Source of the DNA: Mesorhizobium sp. LHD-90
GTDB taxonomy: Bacteria > Pseudomonadota > Alphaproteobacteria > Rhizobiales > Rhizobiaceae
Direction of reading: 5' to 3'
Assembly (NCBI RefSeq): GCF_030929505.1
Contig: NZ_JAVFVV010000017.1
Coordinates: forward strand, 1 to 64,000
Length of the DNA stretch: 64,000 nucleotides
This document shows positions 16,717-26,755 of the stretch, in pieces. The position numbers and the translations under genes were made by a program. The notes under the pieces were generated by a model that was given only the letters and a program-made list of their open reading frames with translations, was not told where the DNA came from and made no database searches. How positions within the stretch are numbered: position 1 is the stretch's first letter; each line of letters begins with the position of its first letter.

Positions 16717-17124
16717 GGGGAAGCTCCTTCACCCGTTGCGGTTGGCCCGCTGCTCGGCCGCAATACCGGGGAAGCCGAACACCGGCATAAGCTTGGCGAT
16801 CATGCGCAACGCGCGATATGCCCCCCGCCAATGTGGGGCCGTCAGATATTCACGATATCGGGGAAAGGTTTCGTCCAAAAACGGGTCCAGTCTCCGGGTA
16901 GCAAATGCCCGAACACAAAATGTATCGCACGGAAATGTTGTATCCGCAAGGCGCAAAGCCAGTCGCCGCAAGGCGTTGCGGGACGAGGCATGGAGACGGC
17001 CACGACGGCGCCCGTATGAACCATTTGGGCAACGTGACCGAATCCGTATGGGGATTGCATTCGCAGGCGGAATCGCGATCATCCGCCGGACGGGGTGCCC
17101 GGATCGGCGCCAGGGAGGACATCG
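16717..17124. other. Leader and promoter region between the second cold-shock gene and the Kazal lipoprotein gene, 408 bp
   Basis: No supported gene. It must hold divergent promoters: one for the cold-shock gene, with a long leader expected, and one for the lipoprotein gene. The stretch 16840-16945 is AT-richer than its surroundings. Confidence 0.5.
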
Positions 17125-17673
17125 ATGCGCTTGTTGTCATGGATAAGATTGCGACACGCCGTTCTCGCGGTGGGGCTCGCCATCCTCGCCGCCTGCAACG
17201 TGGTGGTCGAAGAGTCCGGCCCGTCTCGCCCCCGCCCGGACGGCGGTTTTTGCACCCGCGAATTCGATCCGGTCTGCGGGCGGCGCGGCGGCGACCAGCG
17301 CACCTTCGCCAATGCCTGCCTGGCGGACAATGCGGGCTTCCGCGTCGTGCGCCGCGGCGAATGCCGGCGCGGCGACGACCGCCCGGACGAGCCTCGCGCC
17401 TGCACCCGCGAATACGATCCGGTCTGCGCCCGGCGCGGCGGCGACCGCCGGACCTTCTCCAACGCCTGCGTGGCCAGGGAAGCCGGCTATCGCGTGCTCG
17501 ACCGGGGCGAATGCAGGCGCGGCGACGGCGGAGGCGGCGGGGACGGGCCGCGTGCCTGCACGCTCGACTATCGGCCGGTTTGCGCGCGGCGCGGTGGCGA
17601 CGTCCGCACCTTCGCCAACGCCTGCACGGCCGAGTCCGCCCGCTACAGGATCGTCGGCAACGGGCCTTGCTGA
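17125..17673 (+). CDS. Lipoprotein with three Kazal-like domains
   Basis: A 182-residue predicted lipoprotein: signal peptide with lipobox LAAC (cysteine about residue 24), then three tandem Kazal-like units near residues 43-80, 92-129 and 144-182. Each has the pattern C-T-x-(E/D)-(Y/F)-x-P-V-C-x-R-R-G-G-D-x-R-T-F-x-N-A-C, ending in a fourth Cys. Kazal domains inhibit serine proteases; bacterial ones have four rather than six cysteines. The repeats are so similar that they look recently duplicated. AGGGAGG precedes the ATG. A protective periplasmic or surface inhibitor role is an inference. Confidence 0.85.
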   Translation: MRLLSWIRLRHAVLAVGLAILAACNVVVEESGPSRPRPDGGFCTREFDPVCGRRGGDQRTFANACLADNAGFRVVRRGECRRGDDRPDEPRACTREYDPVCARRGGDRRTFSNACVAREAGYRVLDRGECRRGDGGGGGDGPRACTLDYRPVCARRGGDVRTFANACTAESARYRIVGNGPC

Positions 17674-17741
17674 GCGGCGGCCGGCCGGCGAGCCGGCATC
17701 AACGAATACTGCGACCGGCCGCGCCTGCTGCTGAGTAAAAC

Positions 17742-18080
17742 TCAGTTACTGCGCTGGACGACGCGCACCGCACAGTCTGGACCGACGTGCCGGTGCCAGA
17801 CGCGCACGCCGTTGATGCGGTGCAGGCGCACGTCGCGGTGGCAGTCGCGGACAACAGGCCCGCCGCCGGCGCGGATCGGCCTGCAGCGGCGATTGTGATA
17901 GTGCCAGACCGGGCGGCCGTATTCCGGCACGTAGTGGCGACGCTCGTCGGCGTGACAGCCGCGGGTCTGGACGATCAGGGATTCGCCGGCGCCCGGCGCG
18001 GGCAGCGTGGCCGGTCCCGCGCCGGCGCTGGCGCCGAGCACCGAGAGCAGCATCGCGGCGGCAACCAAAAACCTTCTCAT
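17742..18080 (-). CDS. Small secreted His/Arg-rich protein
   Basis: A 112-residue protein with a signal peptide (MRRFLVAAAMLLSVLGASAG) and a basic mature part with four cysteines (in RGCHADERRHY, NRRCRPI, VRDCHRD and GPDCAVRV). The cysteines could form two disulfides. AGGA precedes the ATG. I do not recognise a named family; its make-up recalls the small Cys-containing exported proteins common in rhizobia. It is convergent with the Kazal lipoprotein gene. Confidence 0.7.
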   Translation of the reverse strand: MRRFLVAAAMLLSVLGASAGAGPATLPAPGAGESLIVQTRGCHADERRHYVPEYGRPVWHYHNRRCRPIRAGGGPVVRDCHRDVRLHRINGVRVWHRHVGPDCAVRVVQRSN

Positions 18081-18403
18081 GGAAAATTCCTCACGATGGA
18101 CATTGCGCCAGATACTACACGACGCGCGGCAAGTGGCGCATGTCGGCGCAACCGGAGGTTAACGGTCAGTTGATGCGGTCGCGCCTGGATACGGATCTCC
18201 GCTCGCCACGCGTGGAGCCCAATTAAGATGTCCGGCGAGAACACGACGGTCCGGGCCAGACGAGCCGTTCCGGCAGGCGAACTCAAAACTCACGCCCTGC
18301 CCTACCAGCCGGTCCATGAAACGCGCGGAATAAGGAATTTGCTGGTGAGCTCGGTTTCCTTTCAGAACAACCAATACTATGATCTGCCAAGGCTAGGCCG
18401 ACA
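18081..18403. other. Promoter region of the cyclase gene, 323 bp
   Basis: No gene seen. It contains repeat copy A (18181-18257) and an AT-richer segment from 18340 to 18400 that probably carries the cyclase promoter. Confidence 0.5.
18181..18257 (+). repeat. 77-bp repeat, copy A (upstream of the cyclase gene)
   Basis: Aligned without gaps to 20681-20757, about three quarters of positions match. The best-conserved cores are TCCGCTCGCCACGCGT and GTCCGGCG-GAACACGA. Same orientation as copy B, so the two are direct repeats about 2.5 kb apart with only the cyclase gene between them. Confidence 0.8.
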
Positions 18404-20641
18404 ATGGATCGTAAGCTTGTCGCGATTTTTGCCGCAGATGTAGTGGGCTATTCGACTCTGATGGAGCGCGATGAGGCCGGTACATTCGAGCGCCTTCGTG
18501 CCGGACGCAAGGAACTGTTCGAACCCGAAATTGCTCGCCACCACGGCTATGTCTTCAAGCTGATGGGCGATGGGATGCTGGCGGAATTCGGCAGCGTCGT
18601 CGATTCCGTCGAATGTGCAGTGTCGCTGCAGCGCGGTATGTCCGAGCGCAATGCCTCGGTTCCCGAAGCGGAACAGATTCAGGTACGGATCGGTATCAAC
18701 CTCGGCGAGGTGATCATCGACGGCGACGACCGGTATGGCGATGGCGTCAACATCGCGGCCAGACTTCAGCAATTGGCGGAACCGGGCGGCATCTGCGTCT
18801 CGGGAAAAGTGGCCAAGGAGGTCGAGAGGAAGCTGGCGTTCCCCCTTGAACCAATGGGCGAACAGAGGGTCAAGAACATCGCCGAGCCAGTTCAGGCGTA
18901 TCGCGTGTCGCTTGATCCCGCGGCAGCGGGCAAGACCCTCCATGCTCGCCGCCAACCGCGTGCCGGGCGTTTTCCGGTCGCGGCGGGAGTTCTAGTCCTG
19001 ACTCTCGGCCTTGCAGCGGCATGGTGGCAGCCGTGGGAGAGGCCTGTGCAGCCTGCCGCTCGGGCAGCCGGCGAGTCAGCCGAAACCCGGCCCTCGCTCG
19101 TCGTGCTGCCCTTCGACAATCTCAGTGACGACAAGGACCAGCAATATCTCGCCAACGGCTTCACCGAGGACCTGACAACCGAACTGGCGCGCGTACCGGG
19201 TCTTTTCGTTGTCTCCCGCAACGCGGCCTTCGCCTACAAGGACAAGGACCCGAAGCCGGAGGAGGTTGCGGCGGCGCTGGGCGTCCGCTACCTGCTGGAA
19301 GGCTCGATCCGCCGCATCGGCGACGACATGCGCATCAATGCGCAGTTGATCGACAGCGCGACGTCCGGACATCTCTGGGCGGAGCGTTTCGAAGGCCGGT
19401 GGGCGGACGTATTCGCGCTGCAGGACAGGGTTGTCAGCAGCATTGCGGGCGCGCTCCAACTCCGCCTTGTCAGCGGCGCGCACCCAGCCCGCGCCGGAGG
19501 CACAAGCAATCCGGCGGCCTATGATGCGTACCTGAAGGCACTGGACATCTACAATCGCGACAACACCCCCGAAGAGTTTGCCGAGGCTGTCAAACACCTC
19601 CAGAAAGCCATCGAAATCGATCCGAATTTCGGCGCGGCTCATGCCCAACTCGCCTGGGCCTATTGGGACGCGGACATCACCCGGGCCGTGGTGATGGGGC
19701 TCACGCAAGCCGAGGCCTACGACAAAGTCCACGAAACGCTGAAGCTCGCCGCCCGACGTCCTTCTCCGGGCTATTATCAACTGGTCGCCGAATTGATGGT
19801 CAGGGAGCACAACTCGGACGAAGCGGTCACCGTTCTTCTGAAATCGGCGGCGCTCGATCCCAGCGATTCCTGGAATTATCTCTCGCTGGCCAATGCCCTG
19901 AATTTCAACGGCAGGCCGACGGAAGCACTGAGCTATCTCGATGCGGCGGCGCGCGTCGACCCGATCTCGTGGATGGACTACAGGCGCTACCAGGCCGGGC
20001 TGGCCGAGTTCGGCCTGGAGAATTTCGAGGGGGCCGTTCGTATTATCGAGAAGATGGACCTTGAAGCATCCGATCCACGAGCGAAATTCTACGCTCTTCA
20101 AATCCTTGTTTCGGCTTACGCACATTTGGGGCGCACAGAGCAGGCCGCCTCAACCCTGGAAAGGTTGAGGGAGGCTCTGGCGCGGAGAATGGAATTAGGG
20201 CCAAACCAGTTGATCACTCAGGACTACATGGTGTTCAAGAACACGATCGACATCGAACGTCTTCTGGCCGGCTTGACCAAGGCAGGCGTGCCCGATCTGC
20301 CGGCATTGGCAAGTGCAGGCATGAATCCGAAGGACCGTCTCACAGGAGCGGAAATCAGGTCTCTCGTGTTCGGCCACGAAACACGCGGAAAACTGGTGCT
20401 TCTCAAGTTCCTGCCGATGCGGCGCACAACCTCGGTCGATGGTTTCGTCAGCGAAACCGTTGGCCAGAGGAACCGCACTGGAACTTCCTGGGTGCAAGGC
20501 AATTTCTTGTGCAATGCCTTTTCCGGAGAGCTGACAAGCTGCGGGGCGATTTTTCGCAATCCACTCAGGACGCCGGGCCACGAGGACGAATACAAGGCCG
20601 TCTACCGTTGGGAACAGTTCGAGTTTTCGGTCGTCAAGTAA
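18404..20641 (+). CDS. Class III adenylate/guanylate cyclase with TolB-like and TPR regions
   Basis: A 745-residue protein. The N-terminal cyclase domain (about 3-165) has the metal Asp residues in FAADVVGYS and KLMGDGMLAEF, the GINLGEVIIDGDDRYGDGVN block and the transition-state Asn/Arg in VNIAARLQ. One transmembrane helix lies near 190-208. A periplasmic TolB/FlgO-like domain follows (SLVVLPFDNLSDD to about 350), then TPR-like repeats to about 600 and a 100-residue tail. This is the common rhizobial layout for cyclases with an external sensor part. All catalytic residues look intact. The gene is bracketed by two direct repeats. Confidence 0.9.
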   Translation: MDRKLVAIFAADVVGYSTLMERDEAGTFERLRAGRKELFEPEIARHHGYVFKLMGDGMLAEFGSVVDSVECAVSLQRGMSERNASVPEAEQIQVRIGINLGEVIIDGDDRYGDGVNIAARLQQLAEPGGICVSGKVAKEVERKLAFPLEPMGEQRVKNIAEPVQAYRVSLDPAAAGKTLHARRQPRAGRFPVAAGVLVLTLGLAAAWWQPWERPVQPAARAAGESAETRPSLVVLPFDNLSDDKDQQYLANGFTEDLTTELARVPGLFVVSRNAAFAYKDKDPKPEEVAAALGVRYLLEGSIRRIGDDMRINAQLIDSATSGHLWAERFEGRWADVFALQDRVVSSIAGALQLRLVSGAHPARAGGTSNPAAYDAYLKALDIYNRDNTPEEFAEAVKHLQKAIEIDPNFGAAHAQLAWAYWDADITRAVVMGLTQAEAYDKVHETLKLAARRPSPGYYQLVAELMVREHNSDEAVTVLLKSAALDPSDSWNYLSLANALNFNGRPTEALSYLDAAARVDPISWMDYRRYQAGLAEFGLENFEGAVRIIEKMDLEASDPRAKFYALQILVSAYAHLGRTEQAASTLERLREALARRMELGPNQLITQDYMVFKNTIDIERLLAGLTKAGVPDLPALASAGMNPKDRLTGAEIRSLVFGHETRGKLVLLKFLPMRRTTSVDGFVSETVGQRNRTGTSWVQGNFLCNAFSGELTSCGAIFRNPLRTPGHEDEYKAVYRWEQFEFSVVK

Positions 20642-20970
20642 ACCCCGAAATGCCGCAAGACCGAAAGTCTGCCGCGGCCGTGCCTGGGCCCGGATTTCCG
20701 CTCGCCACGCGTCGCGCCTGATTTCGACGTCCGGCGGGAACACGAGAATCTGACCCGTTGCGGACGGCCCGCCGTCACCTTCATAAGGGTCGAATAACAG
20801 CTATGATGCCACCGTCGTCTTCAATACAAGCTTAACATTCCGCTAAACTGACCAACGGATTATTTTGCAGATGAGGAGTCCTGTTTTCGGTTGAACAACC
20901 TTGCCAGCAGAAGACCCTCCGCTAGGTTGTCCGTCGGAAGTGTCCCACACAGGCGAGAGGAGACGTTAAG
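20642..20970. other. Intergenic region, 329 bp, upstream of the alkylsulfatase gene
   Basis: No gene seen. It holds repeat copy B (20681-20757) and an AT-richer stretch (20780-20900) that probably contains the promoter of the alkylsulfatase gene. Confidence 0.5.
20681..20757 (+). repeat. 77-bp repeat, copy B (downstream of the cyclase gene)
   Basis: The partner of copy A at 18181-18257, in the same orientation, beginning 39 bp after the cyclase stop. Both copies can be read on the minus strand as an AWRAEIR-QARP peptide, which probably reflects sequence conservation rather than a gene. Confidence 0.8.
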
Positions 20971-22956
20971 GTGAAGATACCCGCAAAATTGCACAGCGTC
21001 CTTGGCGCGGCGCTCCTTGTGAGCAGTGTCTCTTTCCCGGCCCTTTCGCAAGATCAGGACGCGCGAAACGACGCTACCGATGCGACCAAGTCGGCAAATT
21101 CCGCACTGTTGAACCAACTGCCCTTCAACGACACTTCCGATTTCGACGATGCAAAGCGCGGCCTGATTGCGCCGCTGCCGTCCGAGATGATCCAGGGACA
21201 GGCCGGAAATCTCATCTGGAACCCACAGCAATACGGCTTCATAACCGAAGGTGCGCAGGCCCCCGCGACGGTCAATCCCAGCCTGTGGCGACAGTCGCAA
21301 CTCATCAACATCAGCGGTCTGTTCGAGGTCGCCCCGGGCCTCTACCAGGTTCGCAACCAGGACCTCTCGAACATGACCATTATCGAGGGGACGGAAGGCA
21401 TTACCGTGGTCGATCCGCTGGTTTCGGCCGAAACGGCGAAGGCTGCTATCGACCTCTACTACAAGCACCGCGGCAACAAGCCGGTGAAGGCCGTTATCTA
21501 TACGCATAGCCACGTCGACCACTACGGCGGCGTGCGCGGCATCGTCAACGAGGCGGATGTCGCCTCCGGCGCGACCAAGATCTACGCTCCCGAGGGCTTC
21601 CTCGAAGCAGCGGTCGCGGAGAACGTGATGGCCGGCAACGCCATGAGCCGCCGGGCGAGTTACATGTACGGCAACCTGCTCAAGGCCGACCCCAAGGGCC
21701 AGGTCGGCGCTGGACTCGGCACGACGACCTCGGCCGGAACGGTGACGCTCATTCCGCCCACCAACATCATTTCGGAAACGGGCCACAAGGAGAAAATCGA
21801 CGGCCTGACTTATGAATTCCTCATGGCTCCCGGCTCCGAGGCTCCGGCCGAAATGCTCTGGTACATAGAGGAGATGAAAGCTATCCAGACCGCCGAGGAT
21901 GCGACGCATACGCTGCACAACACCTACTCGCTGCGTGGTGCAAAGATCCGCGAGCCCTTGCCGTGGTCGAAGTACCTCAATCAGGCGCTGGTGATGTGGG
22001 GCGACAAGGCTGAGATCATCTTTGCCCAGCACCACTGGCCGACCTGGGGCAACGACAAGGCCGTCAAGCTGCTCAAGAGCCAGCGCGACCTCTACCGCTT
22101 CATCAACGACGAGACGCTGCGCATGGCCAACCAGGGCATGACGATGCGCGAGATCGCCGACAATTTCAAATTGCCGGATAGCCTGGGCAACGTTTGGGCC
22201 AACCGCGGCTACTACGGTTCGGTCTACCACGACGTTGCGGCGACCTACGTGCTCTATCTCGGCTGGTTCGACGGCAACCCCGCGACCCTGCATGAACTGC
22301 CGCCGGTCGAGGCCAGCAAGCAGTATGTCGAGTTCATGGGCGGCGCCGACGAGGTGCTGAAGAAGGCGAAGGTATCTTACGACAAGGGCGATTATCGCTG
22401 GGTGGCGCAGGTCGTCCATCATGTCGTCTTCGCCGATCCCGACAACAAGGCCGCCAAGGACCTTGAGGCGAATGCCTTGGAGCAACTCGGCTACCAGGCC
22501 GAATCCGGTCCGTGGCGCAACTTCTATCTCAGCGGCGCGCAGGAACTGCGCAACGGCGTGGCCAAGCTGCCGACCCCGAACACCGCCAGCCCCGACACGG
22601 TGCGGGCGATGTCGCTGGAACTGTTCTTCGATTACCTCGGCGTAAGGCTGAACAGCGAGAAGGCCGGCGACGCGCACGTCAAGCTCAACTTCGATTTCGG
22701 CGCCGAGGACGGCACCTATTTCGTCGAAATGGAGAACGGCGTCCTCAACCATACCAAGGGCATGAAGGCCGACGACGCCGACGCCACCATCACGCTGTCG
22801 CACGATACGCTCAACAGCATCATCCTGCAGCAGACCTCGCTTCAGGATGCGATCGGCAAGGGCGACGTGAAGATCGACGGCGACCAGGCGAAGCTGCAGC
22901 AGGTCGTTGCCAGCCTCGACACATTCGAGTTCTGGTTCAACATCGTCACGCCGTAA
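20971..22956 (+). CDS. Linear alkylsulfatase, SdsA1-like
   Basis: A 661-residue exported enzyme that hydrolyses alkyl sulfates such as SDS to alcohol and sulfate. Order: signal peptide (SVLGAALLVSSVSFPALSQ), metallo-beta-lactamase domain with THSHVDHYGG near residues 178-187 and further ligands in EAPAEMLWY and FAQHHWPTWG, a helical dimerisation domain (about 400-530), and a C-terminal SCP2-like domain (about 545-660) that binds the alkyl chain. The start is GTG, preceded by GAGAGGAG. It stands alone, with a long hairpin after the stop. Confidence 0.93.
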   Translation: MKIPAKLHSVLGAALLVSSVSFPALSQDQDARNDATDATKSANSALLNQLPFNDTSDFDDAKRGLIAPLPSEMIQGQAGNLIWNPQQYGFITEGAQAPATVNPSLWRQSQLINISGLFEVAPGLYQVRNQDLSNMTIIEGTEGITVVDPLVSAETAKAAIDLYYKHRGNKPVKAVIYTHSHVDHYGGVRGIVNEADVASGATKIYAPEGFLEAAVAENVMAGNAMSRRASYMYGNLLKADPKGQVGAGLGTTTSAGTVTLIPPTNIISETGHKEKIDGLTYEFLMAPGSEAPAEMLWYIEEMKAIQTAEDATHTLHNTYSLRGAKIREPLPWSKYLNQALVMWGDKAEIIFAQHHWPTWGNDKAVKLLKSQRDLYRFINDETLRMANQGMTMREIADNFKLPDSLGNVWANRGYYGSVYHDVAATYVLYLGWFDGNPATLHELPPVEASKQYVEFMGGADEVLKKAKVSYDKGDYRWVAQVVHHVVFADPDNKAAKDLEANALEQLGYQAESGPWRNFYLSGAQELRNGVAKLPTPNTASPDTVRAMSLELFFDYLGVRLNSEKAGDAHVKLNFDFGAEDGTYFVEMENGVLNHTKGMKADDADATITLSHDTLNSIILQQTSLQDAIGKGDVKIDGDQAKLQQVVASLDTFEFWFNIVTP

Positions 22957-22968
22957 GGCGTACGCAAT

Positions 22969-23005
22969 GTGGTCCCGCGCATCGTCGCAAGATGCGCGGG
23001 ACCAC
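22969..23005 (+). terminator. Long perfect hairpin after the alkylsulfatase gene
   Basis: GTGGTCCCGCGCATC pairs over all 15 bases with its complement across the loop GTCGCAA, 12 bp after the stop. There is no T-run, so it could end transcription, protect the 3' end or be a repeat. Confidence 0.6.
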
Positions 23006-23141
23006 CAACCGCCGCCGCTGCCGACACCGGCCATCGACCGGTTGACTCGGGTGCCGGGCTGCCCCACTTTCCCGCGCCGGAGGATCGGTGCGACGAGTTT
23101 CGCCTTGACGGTCCCCATGCTCGCGGACGACAAGGCGGCGG

Positions 23142-23936
23142 ATGACAGACCAGCACAAGCCCGACCCGCTGCGCTCGCCCCTGCTCGATGAAGCGCGTCC
23201 GCGCGGCATCCGCCACGGCTTTTTCACGCGCGCCGGCGGCGTTTCCGAAGGCATCTATCGCGGCCTCAACATCGGCAACGGCTCCGCCGACAATTCCGAA
23301 AAAGTCGCCGAGAACCGCCGCCGCGTGGCCGAATGGATGGGCGTCGCGCCCGACGCGCTGCTTTCGGCCTATCAGGTCCATTCCCCGGACGTCATCGTGG
23401 CGACCGGGCCCCTCCCCTCGCCTCGCCCGCAGGCCGACGCCATCGTCACCGACCGGCCGGGCCTCGCGGTGGGAGCCACCTCGGCCGATTGCGGGCCGGT
23501 GCTGTTCGCCGATGCGCAGGCGCGCGTGATCGGCGCGGCGCACGCCGGCTGGAAGGGCGCCTTCACCGGGGTGCTCGAAAATACGGTCGACGCCATGGAA
23601 AGGCTGGGCGCCTCGCGCGGAAAAATCGTCGCGGTGCTGGGCCCGTCGATCGGTCCGAAAAACTACGAGGTCGGTCCGGAGTTCGTCGACCGTTTCGTCG
23701 AGGCCGACACCGGCAACGCCGTCTATTTCGCGCCGTCCGAAAAACCCGGCCACGCTTTGTTCGACTTGAACCGCTACACCGTCGACCGGCTGCGCAAGGC
23801 TGGCGTGACGGCGGAAGCGCTCAACCGCTGCACCTATGCCGAGGAGGATCTGTTCTTCTCCTATCGCCGCACGACGCACCGCAAGGAGGCGGACTACGGC
23901 CGGCTGATTTCCGCGATCGTGCTGGAGGAGATTTGA
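23142..23936 (+). CDS. pgeF: Peptidoglycan editing factor PgeF (YfiH/LACC1 family)
   Basis: A 264-residue protein of the polyphenol-oxidase-like family. In E. coli, PgeF corrects muropeptides carrying L-Ser instead of L-Ala; mammalian LACC1 is related. The conserved His and Cys ligands are seen in HGFFTRAGGVS, YQVHSPDV, TSADCGPVLF and AHAGWKGAFTGVLE. The stop overlaps the following M24 gene start (TGATG), so the two are coupled. Confidence 0.93.
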   Translation: MTDQHKPDPLRSPLLDEARPRGIRHGFFTRAGGVSEGIYRGLNIGNGSADNSEKVAENRRRVAEWMGVAPDALLSAYQVHSPDVIVATGPLPSPRPQADAIVTDRPGLAVGATSADCGPVLFADAQARVIGAAHAGWKGAFTGVLENTVDAMERLGASRGKIVAVLGPSIGPKNYEVGPEFVDRFVEADTGNAVYFAPSEKPGHALFDLNRYTVDRLRKAGVTAEALNRCTYAEEDLFFSYRRTTHRKEADYGRLISAIVLEEI

Positions 23937-25087
23937 TGGCCCTGCATTTCGAACGCACCGAGTTCGACGCCCGCCGCGACCGCCTGGTCATCGAGATGGC
24001 GGAAAAGAAGATCGATGCGATGCTGCTGTTCGCGCAGGAGAGCATGTACTGGCTGACCGGCTACGACACGTTCGGCTTCTGCTTCTTCCAGTGCCTGGTG
24101 CTGAAGTCCGACGGCTCGATGGTGCTGCTCACCCGCTCCGCCGATTTGCGGCAGGCGCGGCACACCTCGACCATCGACAACGTCGTCGTCTGGCTCGACC
24201 GCGAAAAGTCCAATCCGGCGCTCGACCTGCGCAACCTGCTCAACGATCTCGGCCTGCTCGGCCAGCGCATCGGCGTCGAATACGACACCCATGGGCTTAC
24301 GGCCTATAACGGCCGGCGGGTCGACGAGCAGCTTTCGACCTTCGGCCAGATCGTCGACGCCTCCGGCATCGTGGCGCGGTTGCGCCAGTTCAAGAGCCCC
24401 GCCGAAATCGCCAAGGCGGAGCGCGCAGCCACCCTTTCCGACGAGGCGCTGGACGCCGCCTTGCCGCTGATCGTCCAGGGCGGCGACGAGGGCGCGATCC
24501 TCGCCGCCATGCAGGGCGCGATCTTCGCCGGCGGCGGCGACTATCCGGCCAACGAGTTCATCATCGGCTCGGGCGCCGACGCGCTGCTCTGCCGCTACAA
24601 GGCCGGACGCAGAAAACTCACCAAGAACGACCAGATGACGCTGGAATGGGCGGGCGTCTTCCACCACTACCATGCGCCGATGATGCGCACGGTGCTGACC
24701 GGCAAGGCGTCGAAGCGGCATCAGGACCTGTTCGAGGCCGCGCGCGACGCGCTGACGGCCGTCGAAAAGGCGATGGCGCCAGGCAACACATTCGGCGATG
24801 TGTTCGACGCTCATGCCCGCGCGCTGGAGACGCATGGCCTGACCAAGCACCGGCTGAACGCCTGCGGCTACTCGGTCGGCGCCCGCTTCACGCCGAGCTG
24901 GATGGACACGCCGATGTTCTACCAGGGCAATTCGGAACCGATCGCACCGAACATGACGCTGTTCGCCCATATGATCATCATGGACTCCGAGACAGAGACG
25001 GCGATGACGCTCGGCCGTACCTATCTGACCACCGAAACGCAGCCCAGGCCGCTCTCCCGCCATGATCTCGACTTGATCGTGCAGTGA
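23936..25087 (+). CDS. M24 family (creatinase/Xaa-Pro peptidase-like) protein with altered metal site
   Basis: A 383-residue protein with the two-domain pita-bread fold: N-terminal creatinase-like domain (about 1-150), C-terminal M24 domain (about 160-380). The usual metal ligands appear replaced: the Asp-x-G-x-x-x-x-G-Y-x-x-Asp element reads EWAGVFHHYHAPMMRTV, the ligand His region reads ACGYSVG, and the usual Glu-Pro-Gly reads FAHMIIMD. It may therefore be metal-free like creatinase or use other ligands. Related proteins cleave ectoine derivatives or DMSP; the substrate here is unknown. Coupled to pgeF by a TGATG overlap. Confidence 0.82.
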   Translation: MALHFERTEFDARRDRLVIEMAEKKIDAMLLFAQESMYWLTGYDTFGFCFFQCLVLKSDGSMVLLTRSADLRQARHTSTIDNVVVWLDREKSNPALDLRNLLNDLGLLGQRIGVEYDTHGLTAYNGRRVDEQLSTFGQIVDASGIVARLRQFKSPAEIAKAERAATLSDEALDAALPLIVQGGDEGAILAAMQGAIFAGGGDYPANEFIIGSGADALLCRYKAGRRKLTKNDQMTLEWAGVFHHYHAPMMRTVLTGKASKRHQDLFEAARDALTAVEKAMAPGNTFGDVFDAHARALETHGLTKHRLNACGYSVGARFTPSWMDTPMFYQGNSEPIAPNMTLFAHMIIMDSETETAMTLGRTYLTTETQPRPLSRHDLDLIVQ

Positions 25088-25115
25088 ATCGGCAGTCGGC
25101 GAAAGGGTTTTCGTA

Positions 25116-25715
25116 TTGAAACCATGGTTTGAGGGCAAAAAGCGGATGCTGCCGGGCGGAGCGCTGCTGCTCGCGGCCGCGATCGTCTCGGCCTGTTCCA
25201 GCACGCAGGACGTGCTGGAACCTTCGGCGATAACGCCCCCCACCGCCTCGACCACGCCCGATCCGTCGGCGCCGCCCTCGCAGACGGCGGCCGGCCAACC
25301 TTCGATCGTCTCGCCGAGGGCGGCCGCGGCGCAATCTCCCGCGATGGCGAGCGCCCGCATCCAGATCGCCCCGATCGTCGGAACCTCGGTCGAGGCGGCG
25401 ACATCGCTGTCCGAGCGGCTGGCGACGGCGGCCCGCCAGCGCGGCATCCGCATGGTCGGCAGCGCCGACCCGGCCGCGACCTTGCAGCTCAAGGGCTATT
25501 TCACGCCGCTGGTCGAGGGCAAGGATACCACGGTCATCTATGTCTGGGACGTGTACGACCCGACCGGCAACCGGGTGCACCGCATCTCCGGCCAGCACAA
25601 ATCGTCCTCCGCCGGCGGCGAGGGCTGGGCGGCGGTGCCGGCGGCCTCGATGCAGGCGATCGGCGACCAGACCATCGAGCAACTCGCCACCTGGCTCGGC
25701 AGCCGCGCCGGGTGA
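25116..25715 (+). CDS. Predicted lipoprotein
   Basis: A 199-residue protein with a lipoprotein signal (GGALLLAAAIVSACSS, lipobox VSAC), a Pro/Thr/Ser-rich linker to about residue 75 and a compact C-terminal domain (RIQIAPIVGTSVEAATSLSE to WLGSRAG). The TTG at 25116 has a GAAAGGG ribosome site; the internal ATG at 25146 would leave little positive charge before the hydrophobic core. I do not know a named function. The C-terminal domain may be related to outer-membrane assembly lipoproteins, but this is a guess. Confidence 0.78.
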   Translation: MKPWFEGKKRMLPGGALLLAAAIVSACSSTQDVLEPSAITPPTASTTPDPSAPPSQTAAGQPSIVSPRAAAAQSPAMASARIQIAPIVGTSVEAATSLSERLATAARQRGIRMVGSADPAATLQLKGYFTPLVEGKDTTVIYVWDVYDPTGNRVHRISGQHKSSSAGGEGWAAVPAASMQAIGDQTIEQLATWLGSRAG

Positions 25716-25812
25716 AACTGCACGCGAAGAAACTCAAAAGAAGGGATCGCCCGCTTGCAATAGCGCGGCGGGCGGTTAAAAGCCCGCTGATCCATCCCTT
25801 CGGAAACGGCAC

Positions 25813-26748
<936 letters not shown>

Positions 26749-26755
26749 CGCCGGC

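Noticed and set aside
18077-20743. Minus-strand peptides sharing an AWRAEIR-QARP pattern at two places
   Set aside because: They come from the two copies of a DNA repeat; neither has a start context or extended homology as a gene.
20860-23133. A very long minus-strand open frame opposite the alkylsulfatase gene
   Set aside because: The plus-strand protein has complete catalytic motifs and a signal peptide; the minus frame has no recognisable domain and atypical composition.
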